Shown in pieces: positions 12,830 to 22,745 of a stretch of 64,000 nt of DNA. Location of the stretch: positions 93,919,917 through 93,983,916 of the forward strand of contig NC_092346.1 of NCBI RefSeq assembly GCF_963676685.1. Direction: 5' to 3'. The stretch is from Mytilus edulis. Its lineage: Eukaryota > Mollusca > Bivalvia > Mytilida > Mytilidae. Under the pieces are notes generated by a model. It worked only from the letters and a program-made list of their open reading frames with translations, was not told where the DNA came from and searched no databases. Position 1 is the stretch's first letter, and every line of letters begins with the position of its first letter. The position numbers were made by a program, and so were the translations under genes.

Positions 12830-13251
12830 CGTTTTATTTAAAAGTCATCCAAACCCAAGCGAAAAGTTTTGATCTATGTTCGATATTTATATGCTCATAT
12901 GTACTGATAATTTTAAAAGTATTTGTTTTGCTTTCCAAACTTCGTTCCTTATTGTTAATTTTCCTTTTTTGGATGGTGATGTTCCTTTGGCACTATCTTA
13001 CGGTGTTTGTATATCACAACTCCTCCGCTATGCCCGTGTCTATTGTAACGTTTTGGATTTTAATGAACGAAATCTATGTATTACTGGTAAATTATCTAGT
13101 CAGGGATTTCTTTACCACAAATCACTTGAAATCTTTACTAAATTTTAGATTTGGTTTTGAAGTTTGGTTCTACCTGTAGAAAACTTATTTCAAACGGGAT
13201 AGCACATCCTCATTTTTACGGAGATGTTGTTTACCGTGCCATTGGATGCTG
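12830..13251 (+). pseudogene. C-terminal fragment of a bivalve reverse-transcriptase-type protein
   Basis: The reading frame from 12876 gives IVNFPFLDGDVP, YGVCISQLLRYAR, DFNERNLCITGKL and GFLYHKSLEIFTKF. After a frameshift near 13148, the frame at about 13172-13251 gives STCRKLISNGIAHPHFYGDV (in two frames joined only by position). I recognise these motifs from the region after the RT core in abundant mollusc retroelement proteins, possibly Penelope-like. The RT core itself is missing. Frame breaks make this a pseudogene carried inside a DNA element. The family name is uncertain. Confidence 0.6.
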
Positions 13252-13860
13252 GATGTGTAATGATTGATAATTTAGTCTCAGGTGCATTACTTTTTATTAG
13301 TTGTAATTGGCTTTGAACTAGCTGTCAGTAACTGTGTGTACTCTCAGATATGTACTTAGTGTCTTTTTGTTGATGGGATGTTCACGTACACGGTCACGTC
13401 CACTCTCTTTTTTTTTGCTAAATGTATTTCTATTTGTATCCATCTGATGAGTTAAGCCTTTTTCAACTGATTTGTATAGTTCGTTCTTATGTTGTACTGT
13501 TACACCACTGTCCCAGGTTAAGGGGAGGGTTGGGATCCCGCTAACATGTTTAACCTCGCCACATTCTGTGTGTATGTGCCTGTCCAAAGTCAGGAGTCTT
13601 TAATTCAGTGGTTGTCGTTTGTTGCTGTGTTACATATATGTTTTTTGTTCATTTTTTTATACATAAATTAGGCCGTTAGTTTTCTCGTTTGAATTGTTCT
13701 ACATTTGTCATTTCAGGACCTTTTATAGCTAACTATGCGGTATGAGCTTTGCTCATTGTTTAAGGTCGTACGGTGACCTATAGTTATTAATTTCTGTGTC
13801 ACATGGTCTCTTGTGAAGACTTGTCTCATTGGCAATCATACCACATTTTTTTTTTTATAT
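13247..13860 (+). repeat. Dispersed repeat A, longest copy, downstream of the RT fragment
   Basis: It runs from 'ctggatgtgtaatgattgat' through 'gaactagctgtcagtaactg' and 'tggcaatcataccacat' to a T-rich end. This is the reverse complement of 3389-3975 and extends further. Its position straight after RT-type coding sequence suggests it is the 3' non-coding part of that retroelement (inference). A short repeat of its 'gtatccatctgatgagttaa' segment occurs again at 13917. Confidence 0.7.
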
Positions 13861-14097
13861 TATATGCTCATATGCATTGAAAATTTTCTTGAAATAATCA
13901 TAGATTTTTGTTAGATGTATCCATCTGATGAGTTAAGCCTTATTGTTATCAATGTTTTTATTTGTTTTGATGCTTTATATGATTACAGGGTATTTTGTAT
14001 TGTTTTGCCTCTTCATGATTTTTTACGTGGAGAGGATCTTCAGAGATCTCCACGTTTCACAGGTTCAGCTCTGATGTGCAACGGCTGTTTTGCCAGA

Positions 14098-14510
14098 CAA
14101 GCTGGGGCCGAGGGACGTCAGAGCACGTCCCATATCAAAACGTAGATATTTCGCCGTATAAACTATGTTAATACATTTGTAACGAATAATTACCAAATAA
14201 TCAATGTAAATTAATATATTTTCTTTCTATAACTGGTGTTGTGAGGAAGGAAATTAAAAAAAAAGTAACAAAAATATTAAGATCTATGTAATTCATAAAG
14301 TTCAAGATCACAGAGTCAAATGTTGTGTTGTTTCTTTGCAAAACAAGGGCTGTGCAAATTGTGCCTGCTGTAAAAATATTGCAACAGTTAAGTGTAATGT
14401 AGGTACATTAGCAGAAAGCTTTCTTGTGTTAAATTTTGAGTTTTGAAGTTGCATGCTAAATATCAACTTTTTGATATGGACGTGCTCTGACGTCCCACAG
14501 TCTCAGCTTG
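14098..14510. repeat. Foldback repeat with about 42 bp inverted arms
   Basis: The left arm (14098-14140) and right arm (14469-14510) share 'gggacgtcagagcacgtc' and 'catatcaaaa' in inverted orientation, with 'caagctg' at the outer edges. The roughly 330 bp between them is AT-rich and without genes. It could be a small MITE nested in the 2.5 kb element. Confidence 0.7.
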
Positions 14511-15289
14511 GCGTTTGATGTCAGAGCAATCTCGGACAAGAGACAGGGTTGAGTCCTTCTGTTCTTTCCAACATAGGTTAACGTGTAGGATGAAGTTTCT
14601 TATCAATGAAAGAAGAATGCTATCAAAATGAAATTTTACAGTCATAGGCATCACGGTTTGAACAATTAAAAAAAAGTCTGAAATTAGACCCCTTACACTA
14701 AATTTATCGTTTAAGATCACATAAAAAGATATTGTTATACAAGGCTCTAAGATGGAACACTTCATCTTTTGGACACATATATTCTTATTTAACACTGGAA
14801 GTATGCACTGTAAATTTCCCGTAACACAGTTTGTTTTCCCAGTCAAAGTTGATGACGATGTGATGATAAGGTAAAAAGTGGGCTTGGGAATGAATTTATA
14901 ATGATTTTTTGGGATATTTCAAAATAGTTTTAGGGATATGGGATATTTGTAAAAAATATTTATTGGGATATTAGGGGTAAACATTATAGGGATATGGGAT
15001 ATTGGGATAAAAACTTAATGGGATATGGGATATTGATACCCCCCCCCTAAACAAGCCTCCATAGCGAATCACATGACTTTGACAATCAGTAAATTCCAGT
15101 GAAAAATGTCTATATAAGTAAAGAATTGTCGCATAAATATTAAATAATAGAGTACACAGGAAATGGCAAAGTTCACATAGTCTAGTATGATTAATCATTA
15201 AAAAAAAACAAAAACAAAAACACGAGCAAATGGGGGCCGGGGGGATGGGGCGTACGCCCTCTACGTCCCTCTCTGGATTCACCACTGCC

Positions 15290-16260
15290 TTCTGTTGTTG
15301 TCCATTTTGTCAAATAGTACGTGTAGGTTATATGCTAGTTTTATCACGTTGATTATAGACACAGAATTCATTATAATCATTCCCCATTTCCATTCTCAAT
15401 TTTATAAAGTCTCCTACCATTATAACACGGTGATAGATCCGTGTTTTACTTGCTGGGATACTAATAAATAATAACTATATTTCTGATCTAATTTTCTATT
15501 CTATAACTGAACTACATCTATATATTTACACTACAAATCTACAACTCCCAGTTTATGGCTACACGTGCTGATCTTATCTATATTCATGCATATTCATTAG
15601 CTATGCCGGTAGGCGTGTCAAAATCGTATCATAGATGATACGCGATAATGACCAGCCAGTACACACTGTAATGATTTTATTAACCAGTATTCAAAAGATA
15701 AACATAACAACGGGTCCACCAATAATACAACAAAAATGACAAATTAGTAGAAAAAAAGCGCTATGTTTTTATATTGCTTGCAGTGCAATATTCCAATAAA
15801 AATAATCTACTCACAAACCACTGATCTCAATATAATCAGCTAAAATACGGCAAGCTTTTTAGAAAAGCTATTACTTGTATATATATACACTCATTAATCA
15901 GTTACGGAATCATTTCAGTGCACTTTCGAAAACGGTGCGGATTTTACCTTGTCCCCAATGGCAGATGAAGTGAAAGAAAAAAATTGGTACTTGCCTTAGC
16001 CATGTTTCTCTTTTAGTCCATTATGAAATTCCGATTTAACTATATATAGATTTTGAAAATTCATGTATCTCGAATATTGGAGGTCGTTGGTTCGATCCTC
16101 TATTGTGCTATTACAGAAAATCAAATAGCCTGTTGTATCACTTTAACAGTTCAAAAAATCAGCACCCGTTCAAATCGACACCTGTTTAAAGTCAGTAGTT
16201 ATATCATTTAAAAATATTTATAAACTTACCTTTATTTGCCCTTTTAATTAGTTTTTCATG
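15290..16260. other. No gene recognised
   Basis: AT-rich sequence with no coding frame and no obvious repeats. A tRNA-type box B-like 'ggttcgatcc' occurs at 16089 without a matching box A or cloverleaf, so I do not call a tRNA. Confidence 0.4.
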
Positions 16261-16340
16261 TATTATAAATTCTAGTCCATGACCCCTCCCCCCCCTTTTT
16301 CTGGGAAAATGCTTGTTATATAAATCGGGAATCAATTAAG

Positions 16341-16764
16341 TGTAACGGGAATGAGTTTTCCCGAGTTCACGGAATATTAGAAAACAGAATACGTCGTTAA
16401 TAATAATATAGATTTAATATCAGCCAAATAATTTAAGCACAGTTTACAATGAATAATAATACTTTAAATGTTTAGAATGGCGAAATGAGACATAATGGTG
16501 GTTACAAACGTAGTCTTAATAAAATATCAACCTGAAGAAGGTGATGTTCAGTGTTTTCTTTCTCACTCAGTTCGTAAGTGCAGAATGCAAAACTATAGTC
16601 TGACGTCATCAGACCGGCACGGGCCGGTCCTACCGGAAGAAGACCGGTAGGCCCGGTAACCTCATAACTAGCTACGGCCAGTACGGCAGTTTAGAAGCTA
16701 TTATACTTTTTCAAAGTGGTTTTTAATATGAATAATTTATAAGGTAAAACCAACCACCATTACA
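16341..16764 (-). repeat. 3' LTR (left copy)
   Basis: It differs from the right LTR by a single base (an 'aat' slip near 16451). It carries a perfect TGACGTCA at 16601-16608 and a G/C-rich hairpin-forming block ('gaccggcacgggccggtc', 'accggaagaagaccggt') at 16612-16655. Confidence 0.9.
16601..16608. promoter_or_regulatory. CRE palindrome TGACGTCA in the LTR
   Basis: This is the consensus cAMP-response (CREB/ATF) octamer, repeated in the other LTR at 20750-20757. In sense orientation it lies in the first half of the LTR, where promoter elements of LTR retrotransposons sit. Function is inferred from the motif only. Confidence 0.5.
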
Positions 16765-16777
16765 CTCCCCCTCTCTT
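16765..16777 (-). other. Polypurine tract of the LTR element
   Basis: On the - strand AAGAGAGGGGGAG ends exactly where the 3' LTR begins, the position required for plus-strand priming. It fixes the orientation of the element. Confidence 0.8.
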
Positions 16778-17155
16778 AAGACCTAATGTCGGGACGACAT
16801 TAGTCCAACGATAAAATATTCAATAGAATAGATCAAAGTACATATAATATGAAAGCATGTAAGTAGATTTACCAAGTCCTTAATTATGTTTAACTTTAGC
16901 ACTTAATTAACATCAAAGAAAATCAATAAAAAATTTCATTTCCAAAACTATTTACCTTGATTTTCTTTTTAAATTTCTTAAATCAATTTGAATTCTTAGA
17001 AATTTTTATCACATATTTCAATTTCAAATTCAACAAAATACAGTCAACTAACTTTTCCAACCAACTTTCTTAATAAATATATAAATAATGAACACTCAAC
17101 AATTTCACAATAAGTCAGTCATATATAATAACTATAGTTCCACAAAACAAAAGAA

Positions 17156-20100
17156 TTACGGTTCCATATGTCTGAATTGCTGGTCCTTCCATTTTAATTC
17201 GGCAAGTTCTGTGATTAAACGACGATTCTCCACCTCAACCTCTCTCCTCTTCTTTCTTTCGACCTCAAGTTTGGAACCCTCTTTCCTGATAGTCTCTAAC
17301 CTTTCCTTAGCAACCTGCCTCGTCCTTCCCAGAGAGTCCATACTATTTGATAGGAATAAAAGATATAAAGATAACTCAGTCTCACTCTCTGGGATGGCAG
17401 GCAGCTGAATCGGAGGGTAATCCAGGCAGGACGTCTGGCTGGAACTTTCAGTAATAGCAATGGCAGAATACCCAAAGGAGGTATTATAAGTCCTATCAAT
17501 AGCTGTTGAAGTAGTAGCTGTACAAGTAGTCTCTGTTGCAGTAGTATCTGTAGAAGTGGTATCTGTTGATGTAGTAACTGTAGAAGTGGTACAGTACTAC
17601 CTGTGACTTTATCTTATTAATGGTGGCCATAAAAAATATGTTCACCATGGTGGCCCTATATGTTCATCATCATACCCCTTGTTACTTTTTTAATACACAA
17701 GGTATTAATCAAAAACTAGTCAAGGATAAAGGGAAATCTTGGATGCATTGAAATGTTAAAATTATGTAACTTACAGGTCATGTGTCTCAGGTAAAATATA
17801 CATGTATGTGTTTGTCAAATTTATTAAATGTGATTATAACAAGAAATTCAAAAGTTAAATAAATAATAAAACTAGTTGTAAAAATAGCTTAATGAAAAAA
17901 ATTGTCTCATAACTATTAGTTTTGATATTATCCCTTTTATATGATTTTTAAACAATTAAAGTTATTTTTTTTATATGTATTAAGTCTATTTTTTGGTAAG
18001 TGAAGAATAAATGAATATCATTTTCAAATATAACTGAAATTATTTACAATGCCTGCCTTTTTCTATTGAAAAGGTGTTTCTCAAATTAATTTTCTAATAT
18101 TAAAATGGTTTATTATTGTAGATAGACTGATCTGCATTCAAAATTGTCTAGGAATTATATATTGTCAACTATTTTCTATTTCTAAATAATGACCATTTAT
18201 TCTCTACCTATTCACACAATCAAGTTTACAGTTTTTATCATAAGTTTTTATTCTTAGATCTTTCTTTAATTTTTTTTTTTATCAAGGACTTCAAAAGTCT
18301 TATATTAATTCATTCAAGTCCCTGCAATTATTAACTTTATCTAAAAGGCCTAGGTCGAGTGACATATTCTTTGCAAATGTATACCAAGAATATGTATCAT
18401 GCCAGTCCAGCACTTTCGACAATATAATACACCAAAAAATATGATTTAATTAATAGACCATAAAAGTGTCACCATCTTTAGAAGTCACAGTACTTTATTT
18501 TTTCTGGAAACAAATTTAGACAGAAATTAACTAAACTGAAAATAACATATTTGATAAGTTTTAAAACAATTTCTTTAAATAATTTCTTTTCTTAAAATTC
18601 ACTTTATTCAGATATTAGAACATTTTTCATTATGATTAGCATTTTTAATGAGCATTTATCAAATTTTGATGATAACTAGGTGGGCATTTGGAAAATAAGT
18701 CTTTTCAGTGATTGTTTGTGCACAACTCTTGTTTTGAGATTTAAAAATAAAATAGATAAACAAAGTTAGTTTTTTCCTAAACCATATACATGTATAAATG
18801 ATACTTGTAGTTTTCGAAAATAATATTACATGTATTAGATGTTATCAAAATTTATTGCAAAAGGATTGATATTGATCATCTTATTTTGTTAAGAAACTGA
18901 CTTCCTTTCTCAATTTTATTGTTTAATTACTTTCATTTTTTTTTAAATGTCATTGGCATGATTATTAGTTATTACTTACCAAGAAGAAATTAAAAGAATA
19001 AGAAACAAAAAAGTAATCAGTAATGAAAAAAACAAACATAAATGAAAAATAAAAACAATTTAAAAATAGAAATTTAATAAAATTCAAGACAAAAAAAAGT
19101 AATAATTAATTGAGTAAAACAATATTTTATTCTACATTTTCAATAAAAGGTGAAATGTCAATTTTAAAAGAAACCTGAGTTACCTGTACAGGTAAATTTT
19201 AATGAAACATACCAACTTAAAACTCCAACCCTGATTGATTTTAACAGGTAACATAATCAGATAACACATCTACCTATGTTTTATGACCCCCAATAAATGG
19301 CCAACATCTCAAGATTGAATACCCCAATAAATGTTCACCATTGGATGTTGACCATGCAAGAGGGTGGACATAACTAAGAGGATGTCACAGGCTGTACTGT
19401 ATATGTTGCAGTAGTGTCCGTGGAAGTAGTATATGTTGACGTAGTATCTGTAGAAGTGGTATATGTTGCAGTAGTGTCCGTGGAAGTAGTATATGTTGAC
19501 GTAGTATCTGTAGAAGTGGTATCTGTTGCAGTAGTAGCGGTAGAAGTAGTGTAAGATCTTTTCTGATAATCAGACAAAGAAATTCTAGATGAAGTGGTTG
19601 GGAACTTCCTCGGAACTGACACTGTAAACTCAGGTCCATCATATATGCATCCTCATTAGAAGGGTTGCCTGTAGCTGCTAGAACAGATGAAATTAGTGAT
19701 ATAGATGGAGTGGGTGATGATACCAGACGGACTGAAACTACGGACTTAGAGCCTAGGTGCTTAGTGGGATTCACATCTGAAGAAGCTGACTGCCGGTTAG
19801 AAATCACAACGGATGATAACTGCTTAGTAGACCTGACTGAAAGTGAAGGTGAATCCTGAGCAGCTTTGTCTGAAGGTGAAGGTGATACTTGCTTGGCTGA
19901 ACTTGTGTTAGATGAATTTTCTCTCTCTGTTGATCCGGCAGAATCAGGTACCAACACTCTGTTTTTGTATATAAAAAAACCAGGGTCAATAAACCCTTTG
20001 TTGTTCCTTTGTGTTTTTTGGCATTTCTCTACGGCAGACTGTATCAATCTCATATCTGTCATATAATGTTGGCGAACCAAATGGATTTTGATGTCATGTT

Positions 20101-20354
20101 TCCTTCTACAGGACGCTAAACAACCGGCTACTGAACATTCATACTTCACACACTTCATAGTGTGTTTTTCCTCCCAATGTCTCTGATACTTGGTTCTGTT
20201 TTCAAAGGACTTAGCGCCACAATCTTCCACCGGACATTGCATTCGTCCCCCAGGTTTAAAGAAAAATTCAATGCTTTTTGTCAGTTCCGACATCTCTGTA
20301 TCCATTTCTTCCTCGTTGTATTCCAATACATTTTTTTACATCCTGATTTTCCAT
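17156..20354 (-). pseudogene. C2H2 zinc-finger / Thr-Ser repeat / coiled-coil ORF of the LTR element, broken
   Basis: The frame at 20326-19385 carries finger 1 (CPVEDC, then H-x4-H near residues 50-55) and finger 2 (CSVAGC, then HLVRQH near residues 82-87), then a Ser-rich stretch. The downstream frame (19622-19402) encodes repeats of the type TTSTDTTATYTT. After the nested element, the same frame resumes at 17589 with more Thr repeats and ends at 17156 in a basic coiled coil (VERKKRREVEVENRRLITEL). The frame shown before 20326 starts on TTG; a better ATG is at 20352-20354 but is out of frame across an A7 run (20331-20337). A second frame slip lies near an 'atatat' at 19641. Likely DNA- or RNA-binding; function unknown. 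Confidence 0.75.
17592..19399. mobile_element. 1.8 kb TA-flanked DNA element inside the zinc-finger ORF
   Basis: The ends are CAGTACTACCTGTGAC and, inverted, CAGTACAGCCTGTGAC (14 of 16 identical), flanked by TA on both sides (17590-17591, 19400-19401). Removing the element with one TA leaves the surrounding Thr-repeat frame continuous. The interior is very AT-rich with no ORF, so it is non-autonomous. The TA duplication suggests a Tc1/mariner-type transposase, although the termini are not diagnostic. Splice dinucleotides are absent at the borders, so it is not an intron. Confidence 0.85.
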
Positions 20355-20474
20355 GCTGTGAATAAGAGAGATACTTAAAAAAATGTTTAGTATAATAGGT
20401 GTAAAAGTTTTTCTGGTTAGATTCCTACGATTTATACTTATTTTATTTTTATCTATCATTATGTAGACATCAAT

Positions 20475-20489
20475 GCTGACGATCCCCCA
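20475..20489 (-). other. Candidate primer binding site of the LTR element
   Basis: One base downstream of the 5' LTR in sense direction the sequence is TGGGGGATCGTCAGC, beginning TGG as expected for pairing with a tRNA 3' end. I could not assign the tRNA. Confidence 0.4.
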
Positions 20490-20490
20490 A

Positions 20491-20913
20491 TGTAACGGGA
20501 ATGAGTTTTCCCGAGTTCACGGAATATTAGAAAACAGAATACGTCGTTAATAATAATATAGATTTAATATCAGCCAAATAATTTAAGCACAGTTTACAAT
20601 GAATAATATACTTTAAATGTTTAGAATGGCGAAATGAGACATAATGGTGGTTACAAACGTAGTCTTAATAAAATATCAACCTGAAGAAGGTGATGTTCAG
20701 TGTTTTCTTTCTCACTCAGTTCGTAAGTGCAGAATGCAAAACTATAGTCTGACGTCATCAGACCGGCACGGGCCGGTCCTACCGGAAGAAGACCGGTAGG
20801 CCCGGTAACCTCATAACTAGCTACGGCCAGTACGGCAGTTTAGAAGCTATTATACTTTTTCAAAGTGGTTTTTAATATGAATAATTTATAAGGTAAAACC
20901 AACCACCATTACA
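20491..20913 (-). repeat. 5' LTR (right copy)
   Basis: Near-identical to the left LTR, with one base missing. In sense direction it starts TGTAATGGTGG and ends in CGTTACA. A TTATAAATTA stretch lies about 30 bases in and TGACGTCA is at 20750-20757. Confidence 0.9.
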
Positions 20914-21063
20914 TAAGCATGACCGGAGCAGACCCCTTCTATGGCAAACAGTGGGCCTCTACTTATGAAAATTTCTTGATCCACCACTGATGATATCTTC
21001 ATGATCTTGAAAGGCTATTATTTTTTTTTATTTTTAAAATTCCTTTATTTCCATCAGTTGCCA

Positions 21064-21580
21064 GTGGCGGATTCAGAGGGGGGCGTAGAGGGCGTACGCC
21101 CCCCCCCCCCCCCCCCCCTTTTGCTCGGACTTTTTTTTTTTTTTTTTTTTGTAAAATGATTAATCAGACTAGACTTCGTGAGCTTTGCCATTTCCCATGT
21201 ACTCTTTATTTTATTTGTATGCGACAATTCTTTAATTATTAAGATATTTTTCGCTGGAATCTACTGATTATCAAAGTCATGTGTCTATGATTCGCTATGG
21301 TGGAGTTGACCAGTGCATCGAAAAAATTGTCGCTCAGTCATTTTAATATTCAAATTACAGTAACACATTGCTTTTGCTGAGGATGATAATCATGACACCT
21401 TCAAAGCGACACATGATTGAGCAAGAACGTATTGACTTCTATTTCATTTTCCACCAAACAGAAAGTAATACTCTATATATACAGACTATTACACTCTCAT
21501 GACAAAAAAGTTCCGCATCAATATTAAACACCTACGAAAACATGTTTAAAGGGGCCCAAACGCCCCAGCCTATTTTTTAA
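21064..21580. mobile_element. Uninterrupted hAT-like element (empty-site copy)
   Basis: The left end is 'cagtggcggattcagagg', followed by C-rich and T-rich runs. The right side is near 'gggcccaaacgcccc'. It is the reverse-orientation homologue of 12309-12570 plus 15067-15289 and holds the intact target 'tgattcgctatggtggag' at about 21290. Non-coding. Confidence 0.75.
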
Positions 21581-21889
21581 AATAACATAGCTGAATAATG
21601 ATCCCCAGTCAGTATAAGCTCTACATACATTTTAAGTCTAATGTACGAACAATTTGATTTGAGTAGACAAGTCTTAGATATTGGAGAGAAAAAAATTGAT
21701 TCTGATTTTTGCCTCAAACAAAAATTCTGGTCGTATTTGGATTGAAAGCAAAAATCTTGTCCACATTTTTGCTATTAGAAACGAAAATTTCCAACAGAAT
21801 TATTAAGCATTCAATGAACATGATGAATAATAAAGAGCTGCGTCATGAGCGCATGATATCCCCGTCGTCTTGTGTGAAAGTTTTATGCA

Positions 21890-22745
21890 ACAATGATAAA
21901 TAGTTTCTGAGAAAGTTTTAAGCAATAACCATATATTGTTTTTGAGATACGGCGGAACATATTTCCCCTCCCCCTCCGATCTTTTTTTTTACAAAAAATC
22001 TAAATATCACTAAAATATAAAATTTTGAATCAAAACCAAAAAGTATACAGATCTTTAGAGTAATATAAGAAAGAAGTGTGTAAAGTTTTAAGCAATAATC
22101 ATAAATTGTTTTTGAGATACGGCGCGACATGTAAAAGAAACCTCCCCTTTTTTTACAAAATACTCAATAACTCAAAAATAAATTTTTTATCATCACCAAA
22201 AAGTATACAGATCTTTAGATTAATGTAACAAAGAAGTGTGTAAATTTTTAAGCAATTATAATAAACCGTTTTTGAGATACGGCGCGACATGTAAAAAAAA
22301 AGTCCCCCTTTTTTACAAAATACTCAATAACTCAAAAATTAAATTTTGAATCATCACCAAAAATTATACAGATCTTAAGATTAATATAACTAAGAAGTGT
22401 GTAAAGTTTAAAGCAATAATCAAAAATTGTTTTTGATATACAATGTACGGTGCGACATGTGAAAAAAACACCACCCCCCCCCCCCTGTTTTAGTTACAAA
22501 GTGCTGTAAATCAAAAAGTTTTAATCTTAATATTTTCACCAAAAAGTATACAGATCATTTGACCATCATAAGAAACAACTATAATAAGTTTCATGAAATT
22601 TGGATAAGTCGTTCTCAAGTTACGGTGCGACATGTTTACGCCGGACAGACAGATGGACAGACATACGGACAGACAGACAGACGGACGGACACCGGACATT
22701 TGTATAACATAATACGTCCCGTCAAAATTTTGACGAGCGTATAAA
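21890..22745. repeat. Diverged tandem array, about five units of 160-170 bp, ending in a (gaca)n tract
   Basis: Each unit contains 'gtttttgagatacggcg', a 'cccctttttttacaaa'-like stretch and 'aaaaagtatacagatcttta'. The anchor recurs at 21941, 22111, 22271, about 22432 and about 22605. The array ends in 'ggacagacagacagacgg' and 'gtcaaaattttgacgagcg', a type of end often seen in bivalve repeats. ORFs at 22511-22896 are readings of this repeat. Confidence 0.75.

Larger units (their letters stand above)
12571..15058. mobile_element. 2.5 kb DNA element with 8 bp target duplication (hAT-like)
   Basis: The ends are 'aggcttgtatagggtat' and 'ataccccccccctaaacaagcct' (written in two parts: 'ataccccccccc', 'taaacaagcct'), inverted at 'aggcttgt'. 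Both sides are flanked by 'ccatagcg' (12563-12570 and 15059-15066). The copy near 21.3 kb holds the site only once, showing the pre-insertion state. Just inside each end lie repeated words 'gggatatgggatatt' (12583-12670 and 14905-15035). The interior is itself a patchwork: a reverse-transcriptase fragment, dispersed repeat A and a foldback. No transposase is seen. Confidence 0.85.
12309..15289 (-). mobile_element. hAT-like element split by a later insertion
   Basis: The two halves, 12309-12570 and 15067-15289, together match the reverse complement of the uninterrupted copy at 21064-21580, including 'tgactgagcgac', 'tggtcaactccaccatagcg' and the end 'ggattcaccactgcc'. The halves are separated by a 2488 bp insertion. 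No transposase is encoded; the preserved part is about 485 bp. Confidence 0.8.
16341..20913 (-). mobile_element. Non-autonomous LTR retrotransposon carrying a zinc-finger ORF
   Basis: Two direct repeats of 424 and 423 bp (16341-16764, 20491-20913) begin TGTAACGG and end CCATTACA on the + strand and are flanked by a 4 bp duplication 'taag' (16337-16340, 20914-20917). A purine tract AAGAGAGGGGGAG (16765-16777, - strand) abuts the left LTR and a primer-site-like TGGGGGATCGTC lies one base from the right LTR. Transcription is therefore leftward, with the right repeat as 5' LTR. No gag, protease, RT or integrase is present. The only ORF encodes two C2H2 fingers, a Thr/Ser repeat and a coiled coil. 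Without the nested 1.8 kb insertion the element would be about 2.8 kb. It must be moved by enzymes from another element. Confidence 0.88.
16262..20988. mobile_element. hAT-like MITE interrupted by the LTR retrotransposon
   Basis: The sequence up to 16340 ('ttttttctgggaaaatg' ... 'gaatcaattaag') and from 20914 ('taagcatgaccggagcag' ... 'cttgatccaccactg') joins into one MITE collinear with 41832-41991 and 3230-3326. The LTR element lies exactly in between. The left boundary is approximate because the left TIR is degraded. Confidence 0.65.

Noticed and set aside
12817-13179. 120-residue plus-strand ORF as a membrane protein
   Set aside because: It is a shadow in another frame of the RT-type fragment, which carries the recognisable motifs.
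13318-13587. 89-residue minus-strand ORF as a gene
   Set aside because: It lies inside dispersed repeat A, and the equivalent frame is broken in other copies.
17592-19399. Possible intron in the zinc-finger ORF
   Set aside because: The borders lack GT-AG in the sense direction and instead show inverted repeats with a TA duplication, as for a DNA transposon.
19374-19622. Independent Thr-rich mucin-like small gene
   Set aside because: The frame continues the zinc-finger ORF after a small slip and resumes beyond the nested element, so it is part of one broken ORF.
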